The notes: generated by a model not told the origin, from the letters alone. A DNA stretch of 64,000 bases from Wolfiporia cocos (GCA_029448655.1 JACCLO010000003.1:4960001-5024000), one strand, 5' to 3'. Numbered from the stretch's first letter, positions 11,501-23,529 are shown. Translations and numbers: made by a program.

Positions 11501-12044
11501 TGTTACGGATTGAATATCCGTTCAGCTGAAATAACTAAGTCGAGTTACTCAGTGTATTGAGTAGCGCACTACTCGTCAGACTCAGCAGAGTTGAGTGTCG
11601 ATATACAGGCTGCAGGTCTAATTGCTTAAAGCCTTTGAGAACGAGTATAAGATCCTTGTAATTCAACAAGGTTGAGCTGAGGAACTCGACCAGTATTTAC
11701 AGCAGGTTTTTATACTACGATTCTGTAGTCGAGGTCATAGTGTCTTTGGTACTGCTACCACTAAGTCCATAAGGCTAGAATGCTAAGATAACAAATCCGA
11801 AGTGTTGTGGTTGAGCGCAACAGTGGCTGAAATGTAGAAGTCCTGTGGTTAGACACAAGATATCAGCTAGAATCTGATACGTCACAAGACTATGGGCATA
11901 GGGTTGTTATACATGAAATGAGGGTCTCTGGTTGAGCAGGGATCCCTAGAAGTAAACACACAACAGAGTGGTTGAACACTGAGTCCCTTCCTTCAATGAG
12001 GTGTCAACAAAAGATATTCAGTAGTCCCTGTGCAGACCATAACA
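11501..12044 (-). repeat. 5' LTR of the degenerate Gypsy copy
   Basis: The 544-bp sequence from TGTTACGG to ACCATAACA aligns with the 533-bp LTR family. Just inside it, 11489-11499 keeps the primer-binding sequence AGCTCGACCTT (plus strand), reverse complement of AAGGTCGAGCT within the LTR, so the self-priming layout predates the decay of this copy. Confidence 0.85.
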
Positions 12045-12266
12045 CCAGACCCACTCACAGATCCTGACCTACTCGTTATTACCAGCATGTCTGTGCCACC
12101 CAAACCTTACAAAGGTCCACATGACAAATTCACTACCATTCACATCAATGGTTGTCCCATCATCAACGAACCCCTAATCCTTCCCTACCTCTGGAAAGGC
12201 CTCGACAATGAAGGTTTTATCCACCACCTCAAACAACACTGTGACCTTGCCCTCAACATCACTCAT

Positions 12267-13868
12267 TGTTACGGATCGAATATCTGTTCAGCTGAAATAA
12301 CTAAGTCGAGTTACTCAGTGTATCAAGTAGCGCACTACTCGTCGGACTCAGCAGAGTCAAGCATCGATATACTAGCTGCAGGCTTAATTGCTCAAGCCTT
12401 TGAGAACGAGTATAAGATCCTTGTAATTCAACAAGGTTGAGCTGAGGAACCCGACCAGTATTTGCAGCAGGGGTTTTATTGACACACGCAACAAACTAGC
12501 ACTCAACCGGGGGAAGGGGGCTCGCTCAAAGGCGCCTTCCTGGTCCCGGGAACACTAGCCGTCAAAGGCCAAGACAAGTCTGAGGTTTACGCTCAAGACT
12601 GCCTGGCATATATACTCCTAACTTATTTGTACATGTGTACGGGGGCTCTGAGGCGTCTACGTACTAGAATCTAACTGGCTATGAGCTACGGGCCGGTAAT
12701 GGCATCGGAGCGCTGGTTGGCGAGGATGTCCATGGCGACGTAGCGTATAAGGGGCGGATCTAATGTGTAGCCAATCTGTCGGGTTCGATCAGTGGTTCTC
12801 ATCGATCGTGGTGCACTGGTAATGGCGGGGTTCTAAGTCCGTGATCGGGCGTGGACTGCCGCGATCGAGTCTATGACCGGTGTTCCTCGTTGGTCGTGTA
12901 CATGCCAGTAATGGCGGTGGTGATTGCTACGGTTCGTCAATCAGGGTCTGCCGTCCCACGGGCAGGGGTCTATACAGGTTGTGGTCTAAGGACGCGTCAG
13001 CGGCCTAGGTTCCCGAAGTTACGGTACTGAGGGTCGATCGTTCACGGCCCGGGTTCCCAGAGGTTGCGGTACTGAAGGGAAGCCGTAACGTAGACTCGTA
13101 GATTAAGGTCTAGTGCCTGTAATGGGGAGTGTCCGTGCGGTGGGGACGCGAGGCGTTAGGTTTAGTGTTCTGGGTCACGTGCGAGTGTAGACCGTGCCCC
13201 TAGTCGGCGTATAGCGTAGTGTACGGTGGCGGTTTAGCCTGAGGTTGTATAAGGCGTACCGTCGTGCTATCGTAGCCTGTTGGGCTCTAGGGGTCGGCTC
13301 GTGACTCCGGGGTTTAGGGACTAGGCAGCGTATGGCTCTTGCTGCCGGGACTTGGACTGAGTTTAGGGTTAGACTGCTGGTGGCCTGCTAGTGCCCGTAG
13401 TGTCCTGTATAGCGGAGGGCTTCTACTAGCGTTGCTGTAGGATTCCAGCTGGGCTCGGATAGAGTGCTGTAGCGTGCGTACGGCGTGAGTGGGGTGCCAA
13501 GCTAGCGTGTTCTACTAGGCTTTGAATTTGGCTTGTGACATTTATACTACGATTCTGTAATTGGGGTCGTAGTGTCCTTGGTACTGCTACCACTAAGTCC
13601 ATAAGGCTAGTATGCTAAGATAACTAAGCTGAAACATTGCGGTTGAGCACAACAGTGGCTGAAACGTGGAAGTTCTGTGGTTAGACACTAGATATCAACT
13701 AGAACCTGATACGCTGCGAGACTATGGGCATAGGGCTGTTGTACATGAAATGAGGGTCGCTGGTTGAGCAGGGAACCCTGGAAATAAACATGCGATAATG
13801 CGATTGAATGCTAAGTCCTCCTCTCCAGTGAGGCGTCAAAGGTATACAGATTCATACGGACCGTAACA
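12267..13868 (-). repeat. Solo LTR of the inner-element family, itself interrupted
   Basis: It starts TGTTACGGATCGAATATCTG and ends CCGTAACA, with CTCAT on both sides (12262-12266 and 13869-13873). Removing the LTR-X insertion at 12480-13540 and one TTTAT repeat restores about 536 bp, matching the 533-bp LTR family. It interrupts the unknown coding sequence at 12045-14041. Confidence 0.92.
12480..13540. repeat. LTR-X copy 2, complete, 1061 bp
   Basis: It begins TGACACACGC, ends GGCTTGTGACA and is flanked by TTTAT (12475-12479 and 13541-13545). There is no coding capacity. The motif CYGGTAATGGC or near-variants occur at 12693, 12816, 12905 and 13116. The size and TG...CA ends suggest a solo LTR of a large element whose internal region is not in this window. 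Confidence 0.85.
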
Positions 13869-14041
13869 CTCATTGGCCAAAATGGACCAAAACCAAATTC
13901 TGTTCTACCCAGCTCAAAGCAACATTCACTTTCAACATCGCTGATGACCACAACGACACTGTAGCCAAGATGCTACTCTACCACATCTCTGATATCGCCT
14001 TTCATGGCACTCACATCAAACCTACACCCGTCCTTATGTAA

Positions 14042-14204
14042 AACCCTGTTTATGCTTTTCCCTCTCCCTTATAACCACCACGACATCTGCAACTACATTT
14101 GATCCTCCATACCATTTTTCTTACCCTAACCTCCTACCTCACCTGTGCTCCTTAGATGAGCACTGCACTTGTGCTTCATTTACTGACTGCAGGATATTAA
14201 TGGT

Positions 14205-14239
<35 letters not shown>

Positions 14240-14534
14240 ACAAGCATGAGACGTAACAATGGCATTGCTCATGTGCCTGAGGCAAAATTTGGCTGTCCCC
14301 ATCTCTCTCATACTCTTGCCATCTTCTCCATTGACTGCCTGCTTGCTAAGTGTGGGCATTCAAGTTGTCTCACAAATTCTGCCTAACTTTCAAATTTAAC
14401 AGTTTGGCAGTCTTCCACTCTGTACCATTCCCACCTATTGGAGCGTGGTGCAGTATCGTTCCGTTTGACAAACCTCTTCCAATTACCATGAAACCACCTG
14501 ACATTATCTAAGAGAGATATCAACGTGCTCAAGC
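14042..14534. other. Non-coding stretch, partly shared with 22425-22700
   Basis: No gene is visible. The part from about 14250, including GCTCATGTGCCTGAGGC, is clearly similar to 22425-22700 and marks the left side of the duplicated gene array. It leads directly into the coiled-coil pseudogene. Confidence 0.55.
14209..14237. repeat. (TC)n microsatellite
   Basis: About 14 uninterrupted TC dinucleotides. Confidence 0.95.
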
Positions 14535-14893
14535 AGGAGCTCTATGATATCCATGGTGAGATCAGTGCAGGCCAGTACATCTTGCCTGCAGGATGAGAAT
14601 GCCCGGTCGCTGGCACGCCTGAAGGAGCTGGAGATGAGCGACATGCACGATGGTGGGGAGACGAGCGGGGAGAATCTTGGGCTGCGGGCGAGCTTGGAGG
14701 CCAGCGAGCAGGAATAAGAGGCACCAGCCGAGGAGCTAAAGATTAAGAAGAGCGCACTTTCCAGTTGCGGCATAGTACATCGTGCGCAGAGCTGATGCAC
14801 ACCACAGGTGTTCAACAGCAAGGGTATCGAGTTGCGTGAGGCCGTTGAGGTGGTCCTTGGCGTCAAGCTCGCATTCGACACGAGTGGCAGCTA

Positions 14894-16189
14894 GTGATGT
14901 GCTGGCCCAGCCCCAGGCTTTGGCCCGGCTTTGGACGGCCTTGGCTTTTCAAAACCTCAAGCCTGGCCCCCATTGATGGCCCACAGCTTGGCCCGGCCCG
15001 GCTTGGGGCTTGCCCAGGGCACTGTGAGGATAATCATCTCTGTAGCTACACAAACTTATAACATACCTTCTCCAACTATCCTCTGACAAAGCCAAGCTCC
15101 AGTATCTTCAATAATTAGTGAATTATAGTGTGAAATCATCATTTCACCAGCACAGTGCTCCGTGGTGTGCCTTCCAAATGGGGTATCATATAGGCGCCCA
15201 AAAGTGAGCAACAGGCTTCAACACTGAGAATTCAATCCATGGGACTATTCTCTAGCTCGAATTTGAAAATATAGAGATACTACATTGGAATATAGCATAC
15301 TGCTACTATATAAATCCTTATATCGAGGGACTTCAGTGCCGGAGATGCATCTTTAGAGACACCGTAGATGCATCTGGGGCACTCTAAGCAATCTTAACAC
15401 CCAAGCATGCTGCATAGATGCATCTGAATAAAATAAGATACATCTGCGCAAGAAACACCTGTGCAGGGTTCGAACACCTGACCCGGGATTAGCAAAAGTT
15501 GCAACCTATACCACTTTGCCAAATGGTCTTGGTATGCAGTCACATACTTGTCAATATTTCATGTCCTTTTGTCGCCGTAGCTGTTAATTGTCAAGTCACA
15601 CCTTAGTGCAATGTTCCATATTGCCCTGTAGGTAATTTATGACAGCATCCTTACCTCATTGCAGATATATGGGTTGTGGGATACATCACTAAAGAGGTGC
15701 ATCCTGAGTTCAAGGAACACTTGAGCTTACTGACAGAATGTTAAATTTTATTACAATCGTTATTATATCAACTACTGACTATATATTTTCACAAGATCTT
15801 CCTTTCATCAGCCGCTTTAGCTGAGTGGTTTCAGTTGCTGTTTCGCTGAGGTCTCATGGTTCCTGGTTCGATTCCCGGCTCACGATGCTTTATTCGGTAC
15901 TAATGGGCGCCTATTTTCGATGACTTAGAGTGCCCCAGATGCATCTGCGGTGTCTCTAAAGATGCATCTGTGGCACTGAAACTTTGATTATATCATAGTT
16001 ACTAGACATTTTATCTGTTAGAGCTTTCAGGCCTGAGGCTCACGGCTTGGCCCAGCCCGGCTTGAGACACAAGCCGGGCCCTGGGCCGTCTTAAGCCGTG
16101 GTGTAGGGCCTGGCCTGGCCCGGCCCAAGTAGGGCTTGGCCCGGCCCAGCCTATGGCCCAAAGCCAGGCCTGGCACATCACCAGTGGTG
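14894..16189. mobile_element. hAT-like non-autonomous element with GGCCCGG-rich ends
   Basis: The left end reads GTGATGTGCTGGCCC and the reverse complement of the right end reads GTGATGTGCCAGGCC. Both run into long GC-rich tracts of GGCCCGG-type repeats. Imperfect 8-bp flanks (AGTGGCAG and AGTGGTGG) fit a decayed hAT target duplication. No transposase is present. It splits a coiled-coil pseudogene and carries a nested tRNA-like element at 15324-15987. Confidence 0.65.
15324..15987. mobile_element. TIR element carrying two tRNA-like sequences, copy 2
   Basis: This 664-bp copy is inverted relative to 2523-3200 and flanked by TTATAT (15318-15323 and 15988-15993). It has the same CAGTGCC/AGATGCATCT subterminal repeats and both tRNA-like units: minus strand with B box at 15467-15477 and A box at 15511-15521, plus strand with A box at 15818-15828 and B box at 15865-15875. 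Retention of both units in two copies shows they belong to the element. Confidence 0.78.
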
Positions 16190-16609
16190 GCATACGACCT
16201 CAGCGTGCAATTCACGTTCAAGCGTCGCGGAAACGGGGCGCGCATGCAGCTCGGGAAGCAGGGTGTAGGTGGGCACCAGGACCCCCCGTGGCTCGCATGC
16301 TACTAGATAGAGGCAGTGCATACTGGGCTTCAAGAGCGTTCGGTGGCAGCGCACTATGCCTGTAGACTAGGTCTCATTTATTATGTTCAATCTCTGTCAT
16401 TTACATCGGTGGCTGCTTGTGTGACGATACGGGCTATGATCACAAGTTAGTGAGATGGGTCAGACTGGCCCCACGCCGGTGCAAGCACGAACACGGCTGA
16501 GGACGAAGGAGATGACCTGCTCCCTTCCTGGCCCAATGTCTGTCATATGCGTGACACTCAGGCAGTCAAGGAAACAACAAACCGTGGTACTCACGCAGGA
16601 CGTCACACC

Positions 16610-18961
16610 AACTCCTTCAGCTCCTTCACATTGTATTTCAGGTCGGATAGCCTGAGGTGATGAGATTTGTCTAGCTTGTCTTTACAGGAATTTGCAACCC
16701 AGATATCCTCCGGAACACCATCGTCCAAGGGAGGTGTGGTGACAATGAGACGAAGAGACTTTGCGCTGCATTTGTGTAGCCAGTACGCATCGCAGAGACA
16801 GGAAGGAATGTCATATTCACGTAAATGCACGTGATGGTAGAACTGAACATCGGAAGGTTTTAGTCAGACTGTATGCAGAGAGCGAGAGGGAAGTTGATCA
16901 TCACGAACCTGTGTAGTGCAGTCGCGATGACGTCGTCCAATGGTCATGCCTTAAAATAGCGTAAAATTTAAGGCTGAGATGGTATACAGATAAGCAATTT
17001 TCTACATTGAAGCAAATCAAACTGTGATGCCTACTTGATGATCCCACGAGAATAGAGGCCGCTGAACCAAATCGGTGCAAGATTGGCCCAAGCAGTCTCA
17101 ATCTGCCTCTTGGAACTTTCATCTGCATACCAGAACTCCAGCTCCACTGACTCCAGCGATGTGTACTTTTCTGGTTCGAGTGGGTGGTCCGGAGGGTATA
17201 GTGCTAAGCTTAATGCGTGCAGCACATGCGACATAATTGATGTGCTTGCTGCTGAGGGATTACACTGCATATGGATTGTCACTTTCTCAAGAACCATAGG
17301 GCATGCGGATGAGATCATGTGCTGGATCACACCATATGTCTCTGCTCTCTCCAGCAAAGCTGCAGGTATGCCTCCGTTAATGTGGATAGTCAGTTCCCGT
17401 AGGCCAACATTCTGGGACAGGTCTACTTCTGGTACTGTGCAAGATGCATGCAGTGAGTATATCAACCGTCAAGTAACGAATCTGCGTACCGTGAAGACGT
17501 TGTATGCTGTATGGATTCGTGCCTGAGAGCGAATCGAGTGGGTGTATCCCAAGTTCACGTAAGGTTTTCCCTGCATGATGCAGCAGCTGATTCAGATCTG
17601 AGCAGCTGACGGCTTTCGAGAGCAACAGTACAGTTTCAGAGCCACTGGACGTCTCTAGCATGCCAGATGGGACTAGCATGCGTTCATCAGCCCAGTTCAG
17701 TTCCACGAAATTCAACTGCTTGAGACTTGGCGAGGGAGCCCATCATCTGCTGGCTGGAGGCACCCGCCTGTCCAACACTTGAGGTTAATTACCCAGTGGG
17801 TTTGCGTAGATAAGCGCCAAGTATCACGTGGACATCGACACGTCGGGTGAGCGCCTCTGAGCGCCCTATTGACAAACGTTTTGAACAGCCCATCCCTATG
17901 ATAATGAAACAACTGCGCCACAGATAAATCATAGGATTTAAGCATATATCATAGCACTGTACGTACACTGGGTGAATGCCTTGCTTGTCCACCTAGTAAT
18001 TGGCGCGAAGTGCATGCTATACATTCTGACTTACATAGAAGAGTCGTCAAAGCTCAACGAGAAATTGCACGTGCGACACCCTAACTATATGCTACTGTGC
18101 ATCATCTACCAGTTGGGCCTGACCTATGCACGGCTACTTGACAGCTGCATCTAAATATGGAGCAAAGCCGGTCTGTGCACCATAATCAGTCATTAAATAT
18201 TCATCCCGTGTCAGCTGCAGTACGGCAGAGCTCATACTACGTGGGACCCTACACAACGAAGTTGTGTCCTCATAGTGGCGGGCGAGCAGACTCAGAGGCG
18301 CTCACCCGACATGTCGATATTCATGTGATACTTGGCGCTTATCTACGCAAACCCGCTGGGTAATTAACCTCAAGTCTGTCCAACAACCGCAAGTATTCAA
18401 TGTGGAGCTCCTCCAGGTGATCGAATGCGCAGACAAGACGCAAGAGCACTGCGATGGTGATGCTCCAGAGTGTCAAGTAAGTGATGGAATGGAAGGAGGA
18501 GAGGTGCAGGAACACGCTCTGTGGTATCGCACCCAGTGTCCATTCTCCAAACCAGATATGGAGCGTTGACAGGCGTGGAAGCTGTCCACCTGCGAACATT
18601 GCTCCTTCGCTGCACTGCCCCGGAGCTGGACAACTTCAGACCTGCGAGTTGGCTTTGGGACTGTCTTGATATAACGCGCATACGGGCGTACAGCTTCCAT
18701 GCTGCCAAATACATCCTTGTCACAATCTTCCCTGAGACGATGACTGGTCGGGTACCATCCTCTGCACACTTTCTCTGTGGCACTCAACGTTTCCGGGTCA
18801 CCTTGCAGGTATCCAAGGATCTTGTCCCATATCTCGACTGGTATCCGAGAAGCCACCGTCTCCGAGCTGAATAGAGGTAGTACTAGTAGGGCATCCTTTC
18901 TCCAAAAAGATGGTTCCCGCGGTTTCTTCGGCGGACGCCGCTTGATACAGATGACTTGCAA
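16610..18961 (-). pseudogene. F-box gene copy A, disrupted
   Basis: Exon 1 (from about 18961) encodes an F-box-like motif, RIPVEIWDKILGYLQGDPET, then a leucine-rich region. In fungi such proteins are substrate adaptors of SCF ubiquitin ligases. A deletion near 18600 shifts the frame and a MULE-type MITE sits at 17778-18374. The sequence resumes at 17766 and has a 55-nt intron (17435-17489; GTACGC donor, CTCAC branch-like site, CACAG acceptor). Exon 2 runs to about 17031, and a last coding block at 16830-16603 (LREYDIPSCLCDAYWLHKC) is well preserved. The true start is unclear. Confidence 0.75.
17778..18374. mobile_element. MULE-type MITE with long terminal inverted repeats
   Basis: The 597-bp element begins CTTGAGGTTAATTACCCAG and its reverse complement begins identically; the inverted repeats extend about 85-95 bp with few mismatches. 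It is flanked by an 11-bp duplication of the F-box gene, (C/T)CTGTCCAACA (17767-17777 and 18375-18385). The other F-box copies carry this stretch once, which confirms the insertion. Long TIRs with 9-11 bp duplications are typical of Mutator-like elements. No transposase is encoded. Confidence 0.85.
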
Positions 18962-19010
18962 TATCCGTGCCTTGATGTCAAACGCTAAGCGCTTAACTAT
19001 GCGTGACTAA

Positions 19011-22000
19011 AAAGCAGCATAGGTGCCAGATGAACGTCACAATCTCGCTACAAACGCACCGCGGCGGGCTGCCCTTCCATCTCATTGGGCATCTTGTATG
19101 ATCATAGCCTTTTGAAGGACGACACCGACTGGGGGAGCAGAGTTCAAGTAGCGAGAGGCGAGGGATGAAGGTAAAGTCTTCTATCTCCGGGTTCATAGCT
19201 TCTGGGTACTTATAAGACGCGTCTGACGCGCACTTAGATACAATCTCGACGCGACCATCAATATACAGCACAGCCCTTACACATGCTTGATTGTAGACAT
19301 GTACATCTTCCACCGGTATTTGCTCTGTGCAAGACCCGGACGCCACCTCTATGTCCCCAGTTCATGGTAACACTCCCCTTTTCCTATAGTACCAAATCAC
19401 CATCGTCTATATCGTGGGCACCGTGTAGTCTGTCTCATGTGCTGCACTGGCCACCATTGGCTTCGAACAACCTTCTTCGAAGCTTTTCGTGCATGGGATG
19501 TGGCAGAGATAAGCATAGCATGCCTGATATTTTTGTACTGCTATATGCACCTGTCTAAGGGCAATGCAGGATCAGTTGCTCAACAACTCCGTGGCCAAGA
19601 TCATCAGAGCTCACTCGAGTTATGCAACGGGACCACGAATCTGTTGATTTGGAACGTCCCAAGGCAACTTGATAGGACAGATAGTCACCAATTGCAAAAC
19701 GTGATCTGCAGCAACACGCATTCCGACATCAGTCATAGACCCGGAGAATAAGGAGCAAGACGATCGTCTGCTGTTCGGAACTCCCGCTAAGAGTTGATAC
19801 CAGCGTAATAGGGTGCGCGAAATAGAGTAGGTGGTTTTGTATTATTTGATTCACCCACCATTCGCACTTTATCGCGCTCTGCCTGCAGTGACCGAGGTAC
19901 GCTGGTAAGTTGTCTGCACGTCTTTCCGCATTCTGGGAGATTATGATGGCGTCATTGCCGCTACGCGGACACTGGTGTGTCACTGCATCGATGTTCATGC
20001 ACGTTCGTGAAGGGTTTCCGCCCTTCGATAAACTCGACTGGAGGTGATCAGGTTAGACAGGCTGCAAGCGATATATCCGAGATGCCTACGAGTGAGGGCT
20101 GTGAGCCAATCAGCGATCACGTTCATGGTGTGGCGCTCACGCTGTTCCTCCGCGCGACATCGTGTTAGAGATTATCAACAGTGTCAGTGAAGGAGCCCTA
20201 AAGGCAGAGGAAGAACGAGCGCGAGGCGCGATACTACCAACCTATTTTGAATACTATGGGGGTCTCTGGCTCACAGAGTCTATCAGTCCAACGCACGTAG
20301 ACAATGACTTATTCGAATATCAGGGACGAATTGCACGAGAGGCCACGTAACACGACGTGCAGAGCAGATAATACCTATTGGCGACATATGGAGTCCTCGT
20401 TCGCAAATGCGCAGGAGGCTAGATATGCCGTTCTGATTACCTGCGGCGCCTAGAAGCTTGTCGGCTCTGTACGCCGCCACCTTCCTTGCTTCAGCAAGTC
20501 CTCTTCGGTCGCGCGCAAGCAAAGACTAAGAGTGGGCAAGGGAGAATAAGACGTCAAATTCCTATTAGAGAGGCTGATCGTCCGGTCTAGTGTGTAGAGG
20601 GTCCAGTAAGCTCATCAGTAGCGGGGCGACTAGTTCCTCTTTGCACAGATATGTCTCAGAGGGCACGTCCCTCGCATGCGAGACAACTTCAAGGTGGCTC
20701 GTCGACAATAAGACGAAGTCTTCAAAGTTCGGTTATAGGATCACGTGCTGGCAGAAGTACACGAGCTTTCTAGCTCCTCCACGAGAGCGTCCACTGTTTC
20801 GACCGCGCACGGGCGCCGACGACCTGGTCCACGTCCCATATAGATTCAAGGAGGCGGAGGGGTGAAGTAGGCGTGGAACTCGCGCTAGTGGTCGAGTAAG
20901 CTTACGGCACCTCAGGTACGGGCAATCTGTGAGAGGAAGAGTGCGCTCGAGTCGGCGAAAGGTTGGATGATACGACATAGCTCGAGGCTCTTTTGCTGAT
21001 GTCGCGCACAATTGCGGCAAAGTCTCCGAGACGGCCCCGTGCCTGATTGAATCTTACGATTCATGATAGCTGGCAAGAGATAAATGAGATAGCATCTGCG
21101 GCGTGATAGCGTCGTTTTGATCCGAAGGAAGAAGAGGAGCGAGACATCCATGTCGCTCTCCGACATCAGGCCGCAGGAGTCGTTATAGTGCACATACCAC
21201 TATGCCACCACTGCAATCAGCAGTTCAACGTGAATCACGCCGCAATCAAGGAACATCCAGCCACTGTCCAGACGGGATGCTTCTATAATCCGTAGCGTCT
21301 CCTTATTCACCTTCTGTTCCGAATTTATGCACCATAGATAGGCGATATGTGCATGTCTATCGACTAGTGGTAAGCTCATGGTTTATGCAATGAACTTACA
21401 GATTCAATATCCCCATCTAGTGACATACCGAGATTATGCTGGCTATCGTCGGCGTATCATCGACGCGAGGCGAAACTTGTTCGGAATCACAGAAATCAGG
21501 ATCTGGAGTTTGGGCTAGATGTCAACAGAGCATGCATGGATCGTCTTGCCGCATGTCTTGTGAATATCGAGGGGTGCTGTTCGCGGGGGAATGTCGCGAC
21601 CAAGGCTACAGCTTTTGCGTTGCATACCGGGGAGGTCCCGACTAACGATCCGAGCTGCGACGTGCGCATCACAGTGTAAGTCCAAAAGCAGCCGGCGAGC
21701 GGTTGCAGACAATTCAGCAAGGCAAGAAAGTCTCCAGAGCAGGAAGACGTGCGTGGCAAGTAACGTTCGTGAGCGTATCTGCGACAAGCGATACGTAAGT
21801 CGTCTTCAAAATCTCTGCTAGCCGGTGCACCTTCCGTATCACTGGGCGGCTTGCGCCTGCAGCTGGACGTTTTGTCAAAGCCGGGTGTGCACTCGCCGAC
21901 GCTGTCCTTCCCAGTGTATGCAATACGCAGTACGTCTCGTCAGCTGTTGCACAGGGCATGCCAAACGGCTGTCATAGAGAAGGGGCGCCTCGCAGCTGCA

Positions 22001-22063
22001 GCGGAGCACAAGCTCGAATGCGACGCGACATGTCACGGTGTGACAGGCTTTCGGGGCGCGTGA
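19011..22063. repeat. Spacer module of unit 1
   Basis: No gene is supported. The module begins after F-box copy A with a block around CGCACCGC that recurs after copies B, C, D and E (near 25180, 31805, 56450 and 58235), and ends near 22030 with ACATGTCACGGTGTGAC, a boundary motif found again near 27305, 35332, 51950 and 60950. A short minus-strand block near 19440-19500 resembles the better preserved peptide at 32047-32325. Confidence 0.6.
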
Positions 22064-22221
22064 CATTGACATGGCACGGTTCAGTCGCGTCGTCACTTGA
22101 ATGCATGCAACACTAGTGCCACACCCGACATCGACGTCAGTCGCGTACGAATGCATGAGACACTTTTCTCGGTCGAACGACCGTCACCGGCACAGGTGAT
22201 TGCATATCTGTACTGTCAACG

Positions 22222-22344
22222 ATGGACGTGCCTTTGTTGTCGACTGAGCCTCCGTTCACCAGTTTGAGTGGGGCCGGCCGAACAAATTTCTTTGATGCTC
22301 ATAACATTGAGATGACAACAGGTACAGTTCACGCACAGTCTTGA
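22222..22344 (+). other. Possible 5' exon remnant
   Basis: A 40-codon frame contains LSGAGRTNFFDAHNIEMTTG followed by a donor-like GGTACAG at 22321. The pattern of an aromatic-Asn/Asp-Ala-x-Asn stretch recalls N-termini of agaricomycete NACHT-type proteins as I remember them, but nothing downstream supports a full gene. Treat it as tentative. Confidence 0.25.
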
Positions 22345-23529
22345 GCTCGCTACGTTTACATCCCACGGTTATAGCGATGAAGTGAGACTTCATCGAAATT
22401 TGTGTCTCCGAGAGCCCGAGACGTATCGATGGCACTGCTCATGTGCCTGAGGCGAAATCTGGCTGTCTCCATACCTCTCACTTTTTGCCATTCTCTACAT
22501 TGACAATCAGCCTGCCAACTGTGGGCACTACTGCTCGTCTCACATAATTTTTACTTCAAAGATCAGCAAATTGGCAGTCTTTCATTCTGTACCACCATCA
22601 CCTATTGGCACACGGTGCGGCACTGTACACGCTCGACGACCTTCCTTCAATTATCATGAGACCAAACGAGATTATCTAAGAGCGATATTGACCATCGCGA
22701 TTACGACAGGGTCGTTATAAGCATGCACATATGATGTCTATATGAACACCTACGAGTGAGGGTAGAGCCAGACATATGTAGTTGTAGTATCAAAAACCGG
22801 CTGCATGTAACCAGCGAAAGAGAACTTTGGCGTCATGAACATTTGGAGTGTAGCCGCAATAACATCGATCGTGCTCGTAATGGGCAGTATGAAAGAATCT
22901 AAAGTCTGTATAATAGTAATTGAGGTGAGCGGTTCTGAATATTGATATAGATTGTGATGCATACTTGGTGTACCCGCGAGTATCGAACCAGAAACTAGAT
23001 CGGCGTGAGACCCCATCACCTTTTATCTACCATAAAGATTTTGCTTCCCTCAAGGGTAATTAAGCCAGTACAGATCCTGCGTACGAAGAGCTTGCCCTCC
23101 ATTATATTAGCGCTGCTGTATATCCGAGAAGTTAACTGCTTTCAACAAAGATCTCATGGGCGCATGGCCATAGGACATCTCTTGGGCGGCAGTTTCATTC
23201 AACCATCCATCTGGTCATGCGTGAAGGAATCCATCGTCTGTTGGCCGGAAGCAGCAGTGTATTCAGAAACTGCACGCTGTGGATCGGAACAGCTTCAGGA
23301 CATCGTTTGCGCATAGGAGACGGATGAACACGGTGGCCGAAGGAAGCGTGATGCCGTCGATGCATTATATTATAAACCTCAGACAGCACCCAGGTCCTGC
23401 GCCTTTTCAGTCCTCCACCCTACGTTAATCTCACCGACTTCATCGTAAATACATGATGCGGCGTTGTGCACACTTGACAATCTACCTTCAGTTAACGTGA
23501 GACTTCACTGGATCATTCTAGGAACATGT
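22345..23529. repeat. Partial module of unit 2
   Basis: The block 22425-22700 matches 14250-14530, including GCTCATGTGCCTGAGGC and a shared downstream stretch. The coiled-coil pseudogene found at this place in units 1, 3 and 4 is absent, so unit 2 is internally deleted. The segment 22750-23450 shows no gene; parts resemble F-box sequence, with CGTCTGTTGGCCGG near 23237 suggesting a small F-box relic. Confidence 0.45.

Larger units (their letters stand above)
4148..12044 (-). mobile_element. Degenerate Gypsy copy of the inner-element family
   Basis: The order on the minus strand is 5' LTR (11501-12044), self-priming site, gag, protease, dUTPase, reverse transcriptase and part of RNase H, ending at 4148. 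Integrase, chromodomain and 3' LTR are missing. Later insertions at 4485-6632, 6760-7330 and 10509-11050 split it. Where it aligns with the intact element at 42212-50116 the differences are mostly C-to-T or G-to-A. The right flank reads CCAGA and the left end is lost, so no target duplication can be confirmed. Frameshifts and stops make it non-functional. Confidence 0.85.
12045..14041 (+). pseudogene. Unknown coding sequence split by nested solo LTRs
   Basis: I do not recognise this protein. An open frame from at least 12045 (first internal ATG 12090) runs to the CTCAT duplication at 12262-12266 and resumes in frame at 13869, ending with TAA at 14039-14041. Both parts have similar His- and Thr-rich composition and together make roughly 130 residues, with peptides such as FTTIHINGCPIINEP before and LKATFTFNIADDHND after. 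The 5' end was probably separated by the Gypsy copy that ends at 12044. It could be a host gene or part of an older transposon. Confidence 0.55.
14535..16420 (+). pseudogene. Coiled-coil pseudogene 1, possible Csm1/Pcs1-like
   Basis: The left part (14535-14893) encodes fragments such as ELYDIHGEISAGQ and LKELEMSD. The right part (16190-16420) encodes YDLSVQFTFKRRGNGARMQL. Both resemble the pseudogenes at 28750-29830 and 53500-54480, so they are one gene split by the hAT-like element at 14894-16189. A heptad-rich coil followed by a small globular domain recalls the monopolin subunit Csm1/Pcs1; this rests on memory of the family pattern only. Stops (for example near 14716 and 16304) and frame changes make it a pseudogene. 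It converges on F-box copy A. Confidence 0.5.

Noticed and set aside
14209..14237. Regulatory polypyrimidine tract
   Set aside because: It is a plain (TC)n microsatellite with no gene next to it.
19011..22063. Host protein genes suggested by many 60-120 codon frames
   Set aside because: Frames overlap on both strands, are not conserved as frames between duplicated modules, and lack domains.
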